This document shows, one piece after another, positions 50,846 through 60,197 of a stretch of DNA of 64,000 bases; position 1 is the stretch's first letter, and every line of letters begins with the position of its first letter. The DNA is from Chengkuizengella marina (GTDB lineage: Bacteria > Bacillota > Bacilli > Paenibacillales > KCTC-33759): assembly GCF_009910845.1 (NCBI RefSeq), contig NZ_SIJB01000009.1, positions 1-64,000 on the forward strand, written 5' to 3'. Below the pieces are notes generated by a model, which was not told where the DNA came from, made no database searches, and worked only from the letters and a program-made list of their open reading frames with translations. A program made the translations under genes and the position numbers.

Positions 50846-52642
50846 TTATTCATTTTTACTTAATATGACTAACTGATCTCCTGCCTCAGCAACTAGATCT
50901 TTTTTTAAAGTAGCAAAGGTTATTTTTCCACTTTTTTTGATAACACAAATGTTGAGCTCAAGATTAGATCTATCCTCCCGTTTGATAATTTTATTTTCTT
51001 TCATTTCTATGTTTTTAAAGGTATACCCACTCTCAATTTTACGATTCAATTCTTGGTAGCTTTCTTTTTCACCGAATAATAAGTAAGATTTTATAGCTGG
51101 AGAATATAGCTGTTCCATGACATGTTCTTCAGTATTAATTGTAAGTGCCAAACAATTTTGGTGTCCAAATATAGGCAAATACATATTATGAATTAAAGCG
51201 TTGTATGGTACAGAATCATCTAGAGCCAGAATATACTCGTAGGAGTTCATATCAACATTGAATTGAGTATTTTTAGACAGAATTTCACCATAGTAAGTAT
51301 CAACATCTCGACTTTTAGCTTCAATGATATGATCAAAAACTCGATCTACAATTAATGTAGGAATACCTTTTTCCTTGAAAAATACGGCTAGTTCAATGGA
51401 AAATTTACTAGATCCAACCAATAATACACCTGGTGAATGTTTGTTTGCTAGTCCTAGTTTTCTTGATAAGAACCCAATGGAAAAACCATGAGCACATACG
51501 GTAACAATAACTAATGCAAAGGTAATTGTAGTAAAAATCTTAGCATCTGAATAATAACCATCTTCAGTAAGTATGGAAGCAAAATAACCAGATACGGTTA
51601 AAGCAACAATTCCTCTGGGAGCAATCCAACCAATTAAAGTTTTCTCAGCTAGTGATAATTCTGTGCCAATGGTTGATATCCAAATGGAAGCAGGTCTAAC
51701 TAGAAACAACATAATGACGATGAAGCTAATGATAGGTAAACTAAATATTTCTTTAATGGTTGACATGGGTAGGGATGCAGTTAGCATAATGAAAATAGTT
51801 GACGTAAGTAACACAGAAATATCTTCATTAAAATGTCGGATATCACCCAAAGCGGATATATATTTACTCAAACGGGCAATGGTTAGTCCCATTACGGTTA
51901 CTGCTAACAAACCGGTTTCATGCATCATCATTTCTGAAATACCAAAGCAAAGCAGCACAAATGATAAAATAATAGGCGTTTTTAAATATTCAGGAATTTT
52001 TCCTTTTTCGATCATCATGCTGATTGTAAGTGCAAAGATATATCCTAACAAAGCTGCAAATATTGCCCCTAGAAAGAAAGAAAATATATAACTTATGCCT
52101 ATAGCATCATTGGTTATAACCTTGACAATTTGATAAGCAAATAATGCCACCAGAGCACCAAATGGGTCTACGATGATACCTTCCCACTTTAATACAGCGG
52201 CTGTTCGGGGTTTTAGTTTAGCCTGTCTTAATAGAGGAATAATTACTGTTGGACCAGTGACAATAAACAATCCACCGATTACAAAAGAGGTTTCCCATTG
52301 AAGCCCCGCTATGTAATGAGCAGCTAAGGAGCCACCAATCCATGCAAGAAATGCTCCTATAGTCACAATTCTTATTACCGATTTAGATATACCCCTTAAT
52401 TCTCGAATATCCAAGCTAGAACTTCCCTCAAACAGGATGAGAGCTACGGCTAAAGAAATGACTGGAATATAAAAATCTCCTAATGCTTGCTCAGGGTTTA
52501 AGATTCCTAAAAAAGGTCCGATCAACAAACCTGCGATAGACATAATAACAATCGCTGGTAACTGAAAACGCCACGCTAACCACTGTGAGGTAATCCCTAG
52601 TGCTATAAGGGTTACAATACCAAATAAAACGAATTGCTCCAA
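50846..52642 (-). CDS. CPA1-type cation:proton antiporter with C-terminal TrkA-like domain
   Basis: This is a Na+(K+)/H+ exchanger. The 598-aa protein has 12 or so membrane segments (GIVTLIALGITSQWLAWRF, ALILFEGSSSLDIRELRGI, GPTVIIPLLRQAKLKP, KWEGIIVDPFGALVALFAYQ with the transport Asp) and then a soluble RCK/TrkA-N and TrkA-C region (HSPGVLLVGSSKFSIELAVF). The start is taken as TTG 52642, where AAGGGATGG lies seven bases before; ATG 52651 or 52702 would also be in frame. The ion is not certain. Confidence 0.85.
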   Translation of the reverse strand: MEQFVLFGIVTLIALGITSQWLAWRFQLPAIVIMSIAGLLIGPFLGILNPEQALGDFYIPVISLAVALILFEGSSSLDIRELRGISKSVIRIVTIGAFLAWIGGSLAAHYIAGLQWETSFVIGGLFIVTGPTVIIPLLRQAKLKPRTAAVLKWEGIIVDPFGALVALFAYQIVKVITNDAIGISYIFSFFLGAIFAALLGYIFALTISMMIEKGKIPEYLKTPIILSFVLLCFGISEMMMHETGLLAVTVMGLTIARLSKYISALGDIRHFNEDISVLLTSTIFIMLTASLPMSTIKEIFSLPIISFIVIMLFLVRPASIWISTIGTELSLAEKTLIGWIAPRGIVALTVSGYFASILTEDGYYSDAKIFTTITFALVIVTVCAHGFSIGFLSRKLGLANKHSPGVLLVGSSKFSIELAVFFKEKGIPTLIVDRVFDHIIEAKSRDVDTYYGEILSKNTQFNVDMNSYEYILALDDSVPYNALIHNMYLPIFGHQNCLALTINTEEHVMEQLYSPAIKSYLLFGEKESYQELNRKIESGYTFKNIEMKENKIIKREDRSNLELNICVIKKSGKITFATLKKDLVAEAGDQLVILSKNE

Positions 52643-52993
52643 ACAAACCATCCCTTTTCTTTCTATATTTCTCAACATACTTATGATAGCCATAATTAAC
52701 ATTCATGATGAATGAATATTATAATATCATTTCCAAATTAATAGTTAGTGATTTATATCTAACGTTATTATGGTATATTTTGAATGATTATACAACTAAA
52801 AAGATTATAACTACTATAAAATATAAAAATGATAGAAAGATATAAAGGATTTATAAATACTGTTTAATAATAATATTCTTTTTATGGAGGAACTTTAAGG
52901 ATGACTCTAGAATGATATAGTATGTATTCTATATTTCAAATTTTTCCCATCTGTCGATAGCTAATAAGAAAAAAATTAGATAAGGAATTTATT
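52643..52993. other. Intergenic region between divergent transporter genes
   Basis: No gene or clear structure was found in this AT-rich stretch. A possible ATG-proximal region of the antiporter and the promoter of the MFS gene must lie here. Confidence 0.5.
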
Positions 52994-54256
52994 ATGATAT
53001 TACGTAAATTTAAAAGTAAGTATAAATTAGAAGAAGTGAAATACGCAATTATTCTATTATTTGGAATAGGTATATCTTATATTGGTGATTGGGTTTATTT
53101 AGTGGCCTTAAGTTTATTAATCTATGATATGACCGGTTCGCCTGCAGCTGTAGCTGCTATATTTATTATGAAACCCATTGCTACTGTATTAACAAACTTT
53201 TGGTCGGGTAGTTTTATAGATAGGTTTAACAAGAGAAATGTTATGATTACTATGGATTTTATTAGATTCATACTTCTTTTGTTTATCCCTTTTTCCACAT
53301 CGCTGCTGTATCTAATCTATATTGTTATTTTCTTTATTAATATGGCTAGTTCAATCTTTGAACCCAGTTCGCTTACTTATATTACTAAACTTATTCCAGA
53401 AGCAAAAAGAAAAAAGTTTAATGCACTTTACAGTTTAGTGTATTCAGGTGCATTTCTAATTGGTCCAACAATTGCTGGATTATTGTTTTTCATAGGTACT
53501 CCCATTTTAGCGATATATTTTAATGCTATCTCTTTCTTAATTTCTGGATTGATCATGTTTTTTATGCCTAAATTAGAAGATAAAGAGGGTAAATTACCGC
53601 ATACTAAAATTAGTTGGTCCGTGATTCGTCAAGATTGGCATGAAGTGTACAGTTTTAGCAGGAAAGCTTTCTATATTATGTCTATCTACTTTCTTTATAA
53701 TGGATCACATTTAATTGCTGGGGCATTGGATGCACAAGAAGCAGTCTTTGCTAAAGACGTTCTATATTTAACAGATAGTGAATATGGATTCTTAGTGAGT
53801 GTGGCAGGAGCGGGCGTATTAATAGGTGCATTACTTAATTCGATTATAGTGAAGTACTTCTCCATTAATGTATTAATTGGATTTGGAACAATTTTGTTTT
53901 CAATGGGTTATATTATTTTTTCACTTTCAACGACATTGTTTGTTGCTGCAGTTGGATTTTTTATCTTAGCATTCTTTATTTCATTTGCGAATACAGGTTT
54001 TTTAACTTTTTATCAGAAAAATGTTGATGTAGATATGATGGGGAGAGTCAGTAGTATTTATGGTTTGCTACAAGCAGTTCTGAATATTTTGTTTATTCTT
54101 TTAGTAGGTTTTTCAGCAAGTATATTTTCTATTAAGCCAGTGTTTATTATAGGGTCTTTGTGTATCCTTTTACTAGCTGTGATTTTGTGTATATTTAATT
54201 TCTTACCATCAAAAAAAGACTTGTACATAGAGGAATCAATTAAAATTCATGGTTGA
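52994..54256 (+). CDS. MFS transporter (macrolide-efflux-like)
   Basis: The 420-aa permease has 12 hydrophobic segments. It resembles the MefA/enterobactin-exporter branch: GISYIGDWVYLVALSLLIYD, AAIFIMKPIATVLTNFWSGS, FIDRFNKRNVMITMDFIRF (A-motif), and ASSIFEPSSLTYITKLIPE. The substrate is unknown. AAGGAA lies before ATG 52994. It is monocistronic. Confidence 0.82.
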   Translation: MILRKFKSKYKLEEVKYAIILLFGIGISYIGDWVYLVALSLLIYDMTGSPAAVAAIFIMKPIATVLTNFWSGSFIDRFNKRNVMITMDFIRFILLLFIPFSTSLLYLIYIVIFFINMASSIFEPSSLTYITKLIPEAKRKKFNALYSLVYSGAFLIGPTIAGLLFFIGTPILAIYFNAISFLISGLIMFFMPKLEDKEGKLPHTKISWSVIRQDWHEVYSFSRKAFYIMSIYFLYNGSHLIAGALDAQEAVFAKDVLYLTDSEYGFLVSVAGAGVLIGALLNSIIVKYFSINVLIGFGTILFSMGYIIFSLSTTLFVAAVGFFILAFFISFANTGFLTFYQKNVDVDMMGRVSSIYGLLQAVLNILFILLVGFSASIFSIKPVFIIGSLCILLLAVILCIFNFLPSKKDLYIEESIKIHG

Positions 54257-54357
54257 AGGATTCACACGGCTACTACGTTATTTCGTTTTTTTTAATAAAA
54301 AAACCTATGCACGATATAGTACATAGATCTTCTTGATATAATATACTTTTTACATTA

Positions 54358-55284
54358 TTAAGCTAATGCTTCAGTAAGATTTGGAACAACCTGTTTCTTA
54401 CGTGAAACAACCCCTTTAAGAACAGCAGTGTTATTATTCAAAGTAACGTTAAATGCTTTTTCAACTGCACTTGCTTTTTTACCTAGTGCTAATGCAGTGG
54501 AATTGTTAGTTAAGATGTCTGTTACAGCAAAAACAAACAAGTCTAACTCTTTTTCAGCAATAACCTGTGTAATGGCCTCTTCTAATTCTTGCTGACGATT
54601 AAGAACGTCTTCAGTATCTACTGTGTTCACTTGAGCGATTTCAACTTTGGAATCTCCCATACTGAATTCTTTTGCATCAAGTGTGATCATTTCATTAATG
54701 CTTTTTCCACTTAAATCTGCACCAGCTTTTAACATATTTAAACCATATTCTTCAGCATTTACGCCAGCGATTTCTGCTAATTCACGAGCAGCAGCTACAT
54801 CTTGGTCTGTACATGTTGGAGATTTAAATAATAGGGAGTCAGAGATGATTGCAGATAACATTAATCCAGCAATTTCTTTCTTAATTGCAACTCCATGTTC
54901 TTTATATAGTTTATTTAAAATCGTTGCGGTACAACCTACAGGTTCAGCTCTGTAATATAGGGGATCGCTTGTTTCAAAGTTTGAAATACGATGATGATCA
55001 ATGACTTCTAATATACGAACATCTTTGATATCCTCTGCACTTTGTTGAAATTCATTATGGTCAACTAATATGACATTTTTTACTTCATTTGCAACTGTTT
55101 TTACTAATCGAGGAGCTTCAACCTTAAACTGATCTAAAGCGTATTGAGTTTCTCCACTTACTTCACCTAAACGAACAGCTTCAGCGTCCATTCCAATTTC
55201 TTTTTTTAAATCAGCATAAACGATTGCAGAACAGATCGTATCTGTATCTGGATTTTTGTGTCCGAAAATTAATACTTTTTCCAT
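54358..55284 (-). CDS. ppaC: Manganese-dependent inorganic pyrophosphatase (family II)
   Basis: This DHH-family enzyme hydrolyses pyrophosphate to phosphate, using Mn2+. The 308-aa protein shows [20 protein letters not shown] with the metal-binding His and Asp residues, [20 protein letters not shown] (DHH motif) and the C-terminal DHHA2 motif [10 protein letters not shown] with substrate-binding Arg-Lys-Lys. The start is ATG 55284 after AGAAGGAGAAT; the longer form begins before that site. Confidence 0.95.
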   Translation of the reverse strand: MEKVLIFGHKNPDTDTICSAIVYADLKKEIGMDAEAVRLGEVSGETQYALDQFKVEAPRLVKTVANEVKNVILVDHNEFQQSAEDIKDVRILEVIDHHRISNFETSDPLYYRAEPVGCTATILNKLYKEHGVAIKKEIAGLMLSAIISDSLLFKSPTCTDQDVAAARELAEIAGVNAEEYGLNMLKAGADLSGKSINEMITLDAKEFSMGDSKVEIAQVNTVDTEDVLNRQQELEEAITQVIAEKELDLFVFAVTDILTNNSTALALGKKASAVEKAFNVTLNNNTAVLKGVVSRKKQVVPNLTEALA

Positions 55285-55788
55285 TTCTATTCTCCTTCTA
55301 TGTTCATTGAACAAATTCTTGTAGAAACACTTATTCCTAAGTTATCCTCACTAAATATACATTTTATCATAAATCCTGAGTAGAATAGTGGGTTTTATAA
55401 AAAATGTTTTAAGAAAAAGATGACAATTAATATTACTGTCAAAATGTTGCATGTAATATGTGTAATAAAGTTATGATACTCTTTAATAACTAAATGAAAA
55501 GAGGACTTTTAACATCCTCTTTTCACCGCACTTCCCCAATTGCAATTAGCCCATAAACATATTTACCAAAAGGTAAATAAATTAGTTTTATCGCACATTC
55601 TCTAAAGGAGAAAGAGAATGTGGACAACTCTATAATAATATATGGAAAAAATAAAATCAAAGGATAATAGATGTATAAAAAAATAAGAATAAAGTCCTAT
55701 TTATTTCATTATATCATTTCCTTAAACCATGTTTATATTTGTAAAAATTTATGAAAAGTGCAGATAAAAATAAGAAAGGAAGAAATAA
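55285..55788. other. 504-bp gene-poor interval with three inverted repeats
   Basis: No convincing gene was seen. It contains TGAAAAGAGGA / TCCTCTTTTCA (55495-55525, terminator-like), ATTTACC / GGTAAAT (55561-55578) and CACATTCTC / GAGAATGTG (55594-55622), whose loop carries AAAGGAG. A 15-codon frame (GTG 55621) follows that loop. The last hairpin could mask a ribosome site. Confidence 0.5.
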
Positions 55789-56226
55789 ATGGAGATTTTT
55801 GTACAATCCAATGAATGGATTAGAAAAATGTTTGACTCTCGTTACAACGTTTCTGAAACAATTAGTAATAATACAGATATCGTTGTAATAGTTCGCTCAA
55901 ATGAGCAAGATCCTGAAATTATGAACGATATTATACGACAAACAGATGGAATGATTCCTCTCTTTGTTTTGATAGGAACGGAAGATCAAATTGGAAAATC
56001 ATATGAAGAAACTGCGATATTTTCAGGACAAATTATTGAGAGGACTAATGATAATATTGTCATTCAAAATGGAGAGGATCAGAAACAAACCTATTATATA
56101 AATGAACATACTAAAGTTCAAGTAGGAGTTGTTTCTGATAGAAGCTTAGATATGATTGTATTGGGTGCAAATGCAAATATTTTAGCCTATAACGGAGTGG
56201 TAAAAGTCATTCATGTAAAATATTAA
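55789..56226 (+). CDS. Hypothetical protein
   Basis: The family is not recognised. The 145-aa soluble protein is beta-rich, with no signal peptide or membrane segment. The second half (FSGQIIERTNDNIVIQNGED, HTKVQVGVVSDRSLD, VKVIHVKY) looks like a small beta-barrel. AAAGGAAGAAAT lies before ATG 55789. It stands alone before the type I toxin. Confidence 0.5.
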   Translation: MEIFVQSNEWIRKMFDSRYNVSETISNNTDIVVIVRSNEQDPEIMNDIIRQTDGMIPLFVLIGTEDQIGKSYEETAIFSGQIIERTNDNIVIQNGEDQKQTYYINEHTKVQVGVVSDRSLDMIVLGANANILAYNGVVKVIHVKY

Positions 56227-56300
56227 CTAAAATAGTACTATTAATATAATCTAATGTTATACTAGAGAAGTACAATAGTTGGAAAGGGCGGTAGGCAAAT

Positions 56301-56316
56301 CCTCCAGAGAAGGAGG
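56301..56316 (+). promoter_or_regulatory. Hairpin hiding the ribosome site of the toxin gene
   Basis: CCTCC (56301-56305) pairs with GGAGG (56312-56316), the core of the toxin ribosome site, across AGAGAA. This is typical for tightly controlled type I toxins. The promoter is likely TATACT near 56259-56264. Confidence 0.6.
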
Positions 56317-56324
56317 TGATGCCG

Positions 56325-56408
56325 ATGACAGTTTATCAGAGTATTTCAATTATGATTATGTTTGGAATACTGATTGTAGCGATACTGTCGTTTAACCATA
56401 AGAAATAG
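56325..56408 (+). CDS. Putative holin-like toxin (Hol_Tox), type I toxin-antitoxin system
   Basis: This is a 27-aa single-span membrane peptide (TVYQSISIMIMFGILIVAIL then SFNHKK). It matches the Hol_Tox family, known for MTV.(E/Q)(A/S)(I/L)S.M..F starts and a basic tail. Overproduced, such peptides depolarise the membrane. AAGGAGGTGATGCC lies before ATG 56325. The sequence just after the stop (GGCCGCCCATC ... GATAGCGGTC) is the usual location of the antisense antitoxin RNA of this family. Confidence 0.75.
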   Translation: MTVYQSISIMIMFGILIVAILSFNHKK

Positions 56409-56560
56409 GCCGCCCATCTTTATGCCAAGGATAGCGGTCTATTTCATAATAGAAACATTTTCCTACCGTTTATTAACGGCTATTGTATGAAACCGTTTGG
56501 TGTTACAGCACCAGCAGTTTCCTTAATATTATATAAATCTTTTAATCATATTATACACTA
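56409..56560 (-). ncRNA. Candidate antisense antitoxin RNA of the Hol_Tox locus
   Basis: On the minus strand GACCGCTATCCTTGGCATAA and GATGGGCGGCC form a hairpin, as in known Hol_Tox antitoxin RNAs that overlap the toxin 3' end. The boundaries are guesses. A second small stem, CCGTTTATTAACGG, lies at 56465-56478. No clear promoter was identified. Confidence 0.35.
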
Positions 56561-56701
56561 TTTTTAAACTTTATAAAAGTGAGTAGTATAAGCAAAAACG
56601 TAACATTAAAAAATTAGCTACTTGATTCATAAATACTTATATTAATTTAAAATTAAGTCACGATATACATATAAAGCATAAATTATAAAAGGGGATATTA
56701 T

Positions 56702-57367
56702 ATGAAAAATTTCACTAAATATTTCTTGGTAATTACATTAGTATTTTCAGTTATATCTACAAGTGTAGTTGCAGGTACTTCAAATTTTTCAGATACAAAA
56801 GGGCATTGGGCTGAGTCATCTATTGAGAGAATGGTAGGGAAAGGTCATATAAGTGGTTATCCAAACGGTTCTTTTAAACCAGAAGGTCAAATTACAAGAG
56901 CAGAGTTTACAGCTATATTAACTAGAATCGTAGGGATTGATGAATTAAAGAATCCATTCAGTGATGTAGATGATGCAAGATGGGCAAACGGCATAATCGG
57001 TGGAGCAGAGAAAGTTGGAATCATAGAGAAATTAGAATATGGAAGCAAATTTCAACCTAATATACCAATTACTCGGTTAGAAATAACAAAAATGATTGCT
57101 AGAGCTTTGATTATAGAAGATGAATATAAAGAAATTTTTGATACCTATGCTTCATACGATCAAGGAAAATTAAGGTTTAAAGATGCTAAAAATGTATTCA
57201 ATAAAGATGTACCTTATGTAGCATTTGTTACAGATTTAGGAATTCTCACTGGGTATCCAGATAAAACATACAAACCTTTAAATCAAGCTTCAAGATCTGA
57301 AGCAGTTGTGATGTTACTAAAATTTATTGACCATGATATAAACAGTGGTTCAACTGGTGGTGAATGA
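56702..57367 (+). CDS. Secreted SLH-domain protein, frameshifted at the C-terminus
   Basis: The signal peptide (KYFLVITLVFSVISTSVVAG) is followed by three SLH repeats (NFSDTKGHWAESSIERMVGK, PNGSFKPEGQITRAEFTAI, PNIPITRLEITKMIA, TYKPLNQASRSEAVVML). The frame then ends after GSTGGE. In the next frame the sequence goes on from 57360 as NDGDINPNPDYANVDQWINT and further to a stop at 57488, with a protein-like composition. One base was probably lost or gained near 57355-57365, so the product has lost a short tail or a larger effector domain. The terminator is at 57576. Confidence 0.8.
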   Translation: MKNFTKYFLVITLVFSVISTSVVAGTSNFSDTKGHWAESSIERMVGKGHISGYPNGSFKPEGQITRAEFTAILTRIVGIDELKNPFSDVDDARWANGIIGGAEKVGIIEKLEYGSKFQPNIPITRLEITKMIARALIIEDEYKEIFDTYASYDQGKLRFKDAKNVFNKDVPYVAFVTDLGILTGYPDKTYKPLNQASRSEAVVMLLKFIDHDINSGSTGGE

Positions 57368-57575
57368 TGGGGATATAAATCCAAATCCAGACTATGCAAA
57401 TGTGGATCAATGGATAAATACAACAAGAATTAGTCCTAACTATATTACTTACATAAATAGAAAACTTATACTTAAGGGTTCATTCTAATCAACATCGCAC
57501 CAGACAATATTTCGGAGGAGGTTTTATTCTTCCTTTGGTACTATTTAATTTGTTAACCATTTCATTGTTATACTA

Positions 57576-57600
57576 AGGGGCTCATAGAGCCTCTTTTTTA
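57576..57600 (+). terminator. Terminator of the SLH gene
   Basis: AGGGGCTC pairs with GAGCCTCT, followed by TTTTTTA. Confidence 0.8.
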
Positions 57601-57678
57601 TTTAGTAAAGTATTTTTTTATCATAATACCTTGCATTATAGAGTAATATATAATATTATATTTTCAGGAGGTGATAGG

Positions 57679-58014
57679 ATGGAAATCAATAAAGAGGTAC
57701 TCAAAGGGCATATAGACACATTAATCCTCTCCATGTTATCTCTTAGAGATATGTATGGTTATGAATTAGCTAAAATGGTGCGTGAAAAAAGTGACAATCA
57801 GTTTGAATTAAAAGAAGGAACATTATACTTATCTTTAAAACGATTAGAGAAAAATAAATGGATTGAATCGTATTGGAGCGATGAACAAGGACCAGGCGGA
57901 CGCAGAAAATATTATAAATTGACACCGCAAGGAGAAGAAGGGCTAGAATTGAAAAGAACGGAATGGAAATTTGTAAAAACGATGATGGATGCATTTTTGG
58001 AAGGAGGAAATTAA
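57679..58014 (+). CDS. PadR-family transcriptional regulator
   Basis: The 111-aa protein has a PadR winged helix (LKGHIDTLILSMLSLRDMYG, YELAKMVREKSDNQFELKEG, TLYLSLKRLEKNKWIESYW, GGRRKYYKLTPQGEEGL). The start is ATG 57679 after CAGGAGGTGAT. The next gene starts one base after its stop and encodes a HAAS-domain membrane protein, the typical partner. It probably represses its own operon. Confidence 0.9.
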   Translation: MEINKEVLKGHIDTLILSMLSLRDMYGYELAKMVREKSDNQFELKEGTLYLSLKRLEKNKWIESYWSDEQGPGGRRKYYKLTPQGEEGLELKRTEWKFVKTMMDAFLEGGN

Positions 58015-58015
58015 C

Positions 58016-58711
58016 ATGAAACAAATAGATCAATATATAAATTCCATATATAAAGAGACAAATGGAAACATACAAGAAACAAAGGAATTAAAAGAAGAGA
58101 TGAGATCTCATCTAATAGAAGCAGTACATGAGTTGAAAGAGGAAGGATACGCTGAACAAGAAGCAATAAATATGGCTATTGAACGGTTTGGAGGAGAAAG
58201 GGAAGTAAGTTCGATCATCTTAAAACTCACAACAGCAAAGAAAAAACTAGAAAATAAAATCATAAAATCGGCTGTGGTTATTTTGTTGCTTGGTACTGTT
58301 TTGAGTGTGATATTTTTAATGATGGATTGGAATAATACAACAGAGAGACAGAACTTTGCAAATCAAATATTTAAGAAATTAGGCACGAATTCAGAGATTT
58401 CAGAAGAGACAGAACAATTTATAACTACATTTGTGAAAAGTAATGCAAGTATATATGAAATGAGTGTAGAATTCATTACAGAAGAATGGAATCGCCCTAT
58501 TGATTATGGTATTAAGGATGGAACTTGGTTTACAAATTACTTGATAAAAGATGGTAAGGATTTCAGTAATGGATATTGGGCTGTAGATATATGGATGACG
58601 AAATACACATATCTTAGCATAGGTATATTAAGTGGAAGTATAAGTATTTTCTTGTCTTTGCTTATGGTTTGGATTTTCATGAAAAAATATCGAATTAAGA
58701 GGGAAGTTTAA
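58016..58711 (+). CDS. HAAS (permease prefix 1)-domain membrane protein
   Basis: The N-terminal ~75 residues are the HAAS domain (QIDQYINSIYKETNGNIQET, EEGYAEQEAINMAIERFGGE) found next to PadR regulators. Two membrane segments (SAVVILLLGTVLSVIFLMM and LSIGILSGSISIFLSLLMVW) flank an extracytoplasmic domain of ~100 residues. It is probably a signal-sensing or regulatory partner of the PadR protein. The start is ATG 58016 with GGAGGAAAT. Confidence 0.8.
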   Translation: MKQIDQYINSIYKETNGNIQETKELKEEMRSHLIEAVHELKEEGYAEQEAINMAIERFGGEREVSSIILKLTTAKKKLENKIIKSAVVILLLGTVLSVIFLMMDWNNTTERQNFANQIFKKLGTNSEISEETEQFITTFVKSNASIYEMSVEFITEEWNRPIDYGIKDGTWFTNYLIKDGKDFSNGYWAVDIWMTKYTYLSIGILSGSISIFLSLLMVWIFMKKYRIKREV

Positions 58712-58829
58712 ATCGGGTTGTTTTTAAATGGACAAACTGGAAATATGATCAATTGAAAAAGAAATTGATTTAACATATAATCATCTGATAGATTATAAAT
58801 CCGTTACCCCTCTTTCTTCACCTTTGAGG

Positions 58830-58852
58830 CTCGCCAATCGGCGAGTTTTCTT
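58830..58852 (+). terminator. Terminator
   Basis: CTCGCC pairs with GGCGAG across AATC, followed by TTTTCTTT. Confidence 0.75.
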
Positions 58853-58906
58853 TACGGATTATTTTTTTGTTTTATAAAAACAAACCATCTAGGAGAGACA
58901 CATTAC

Positions 58907-60133
58907 ATGAAATTTATTGAGCAAACGGCTAAGATTTTGAAGATACCAGAATATAAATCATTAATCCTGTTAAATATTTTGTTCGGAATATCAGCATCAT
59001 TTATTTTCCCATATAATTCGATGTTTGGCATTGATGAAGTAGGCATGAGTAATATATCGTTTGGGGTTTTTATGACGATTTCAGCTATTGTAGGCATATT
59101 TATCAGTACTTACATTGGTAAACTATCTGATGGACGTTATAGTCGGAAAAGCATTTTATTAGTGGTAACGATTTCAGCGTTTATTGCGTATGTATTATAT
59201 GCTTACGTTCGTAATTATTTATTATTATTGTTTATTGCTTCTTTTTTTATAGGGATTGCTTCCTCAGGTTTCCCACAAGTATTTGCATATGCTAGAGAAG
59301 CGGTAGATCGTGCCAAATTACCATCAAAAGAAATGCCGTATGCAATGAACTTATTTAGAATGTTTTTTGCATTATCATGGACAGTGGGTCCAGCCTTAGC
59401 CGCATTCGTTTTGCTGCGATACGATTTTACAGGATTATTTTTAGTAGCTGCATCTGGATATTTGCTAATCTTCTTTTTCATTATTAAATTTTTAAAACAA
59501 CATGATCCACAAGCTTCAAAGCCGAAAGCACCCGTAAATTTAAAGAAATTTATCATACGTCCCTATATTTTTGCAAACTTGTTTGCATTTATACTGATTG
59601 CCTCAGCCAACACGGTGAACATGATGAATATGCCACAATTCATTACAAAGGTACTAAATGGAACGGAAGCCAACGTAGGCTTAGCATTCAGTATACCACC
59701 CATTTTTGAAATTCCATTTATGCTGGGGTTTGGATTATTGGCAGCAAGAATAGATAGTAGTGTTCTAATCAAATTAGGTGTTTTTATAGCAACCATATAT
59801 TTCTCAATTTTAATGTTTGTCGAGGCACCTTGGCAGATTTATGTCATTCAATTTTTAAGTGCAGCTTACATCTCAATCACAAATGGGATTGCAATCAGTT
59901 ATTTTCAAGATTTTATTCCTGATGAACCAGGGACAGCAACAACTCTTTATATGAACACTTCAAAAATCGGAAGTACGTTAGGATTTTTATTATTTGGTTT
60001 TGTATCTGAGTATTTTGGTTATAGAGAGGTTGTTATTCTATGTATGATTTTTATGGCCATTGCATTTGGTGTCTTATTGTTGTTTAGAAAAGATAAAAGT
60101 TTTGTATTTCAGAGACGAAGAAAGCTTGTATAA
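58907..60133 (+). CDS. MFS transporter (sugar-efflux SetA-like)
   Basis: The 408-aa permease has 12 membrane segments and GKLSDGRYSRKSILLVV as motif A. The layout resembles the sugar efflux (Set) family, but the substrate is unproven. ATG 58907 follows AGGAGAGA. It is monocistronic, with the terminator at 60134. Confidence 0.82.
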   Translation: MKFIEQTAKILKIPEYKSLILLNILFGISASFIFPYNSMFGIDEVGMSNISFGVFMTISAIVGIFISTYIGKLSDGRYSRKSILLVVTISAFIAYVLYAYVRNYLLLLFIASFFIGIASSGFPQVFAYAREAVDRAKLPSKEMPYAMNLFRMFFALSWTVGPALAAFVLLRYDFTGLFLVAASGYLLIFFFIIKFLKQHDPQASKPKAPVNLKKFIIRPYIFANLFAFILIASANTVNMMNMPQFITKVLNGTEANVGLAFSIPPIFEIPFMLGFGLLAARIDSSVLIKLGVFIATIYFSILMFVEAPWQIYVIQFLSAAYISITNGIAISYFQDFIPDEPGTATTLYMNTSKIGSTLGFLLFGFVSEYFGYREVVILCMIFMAIAFGVLLLFRKDKSFVFQRRRKLV

Positions 60134-60180
60134 AAAAAGCATCATATTCCATGACACTTGTGGTTTATGATGCTCTTTTT
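60134..60180. terminator. Bidirectional terminator
   Basis: AAAAAAGCATCATA pairs with TATGATGCTCTTTTT (loop ~18 bases) between convergent genes. Confidence 0.75.
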
Positions 60181-60197
60181 AATTTATGGGAATAAAT

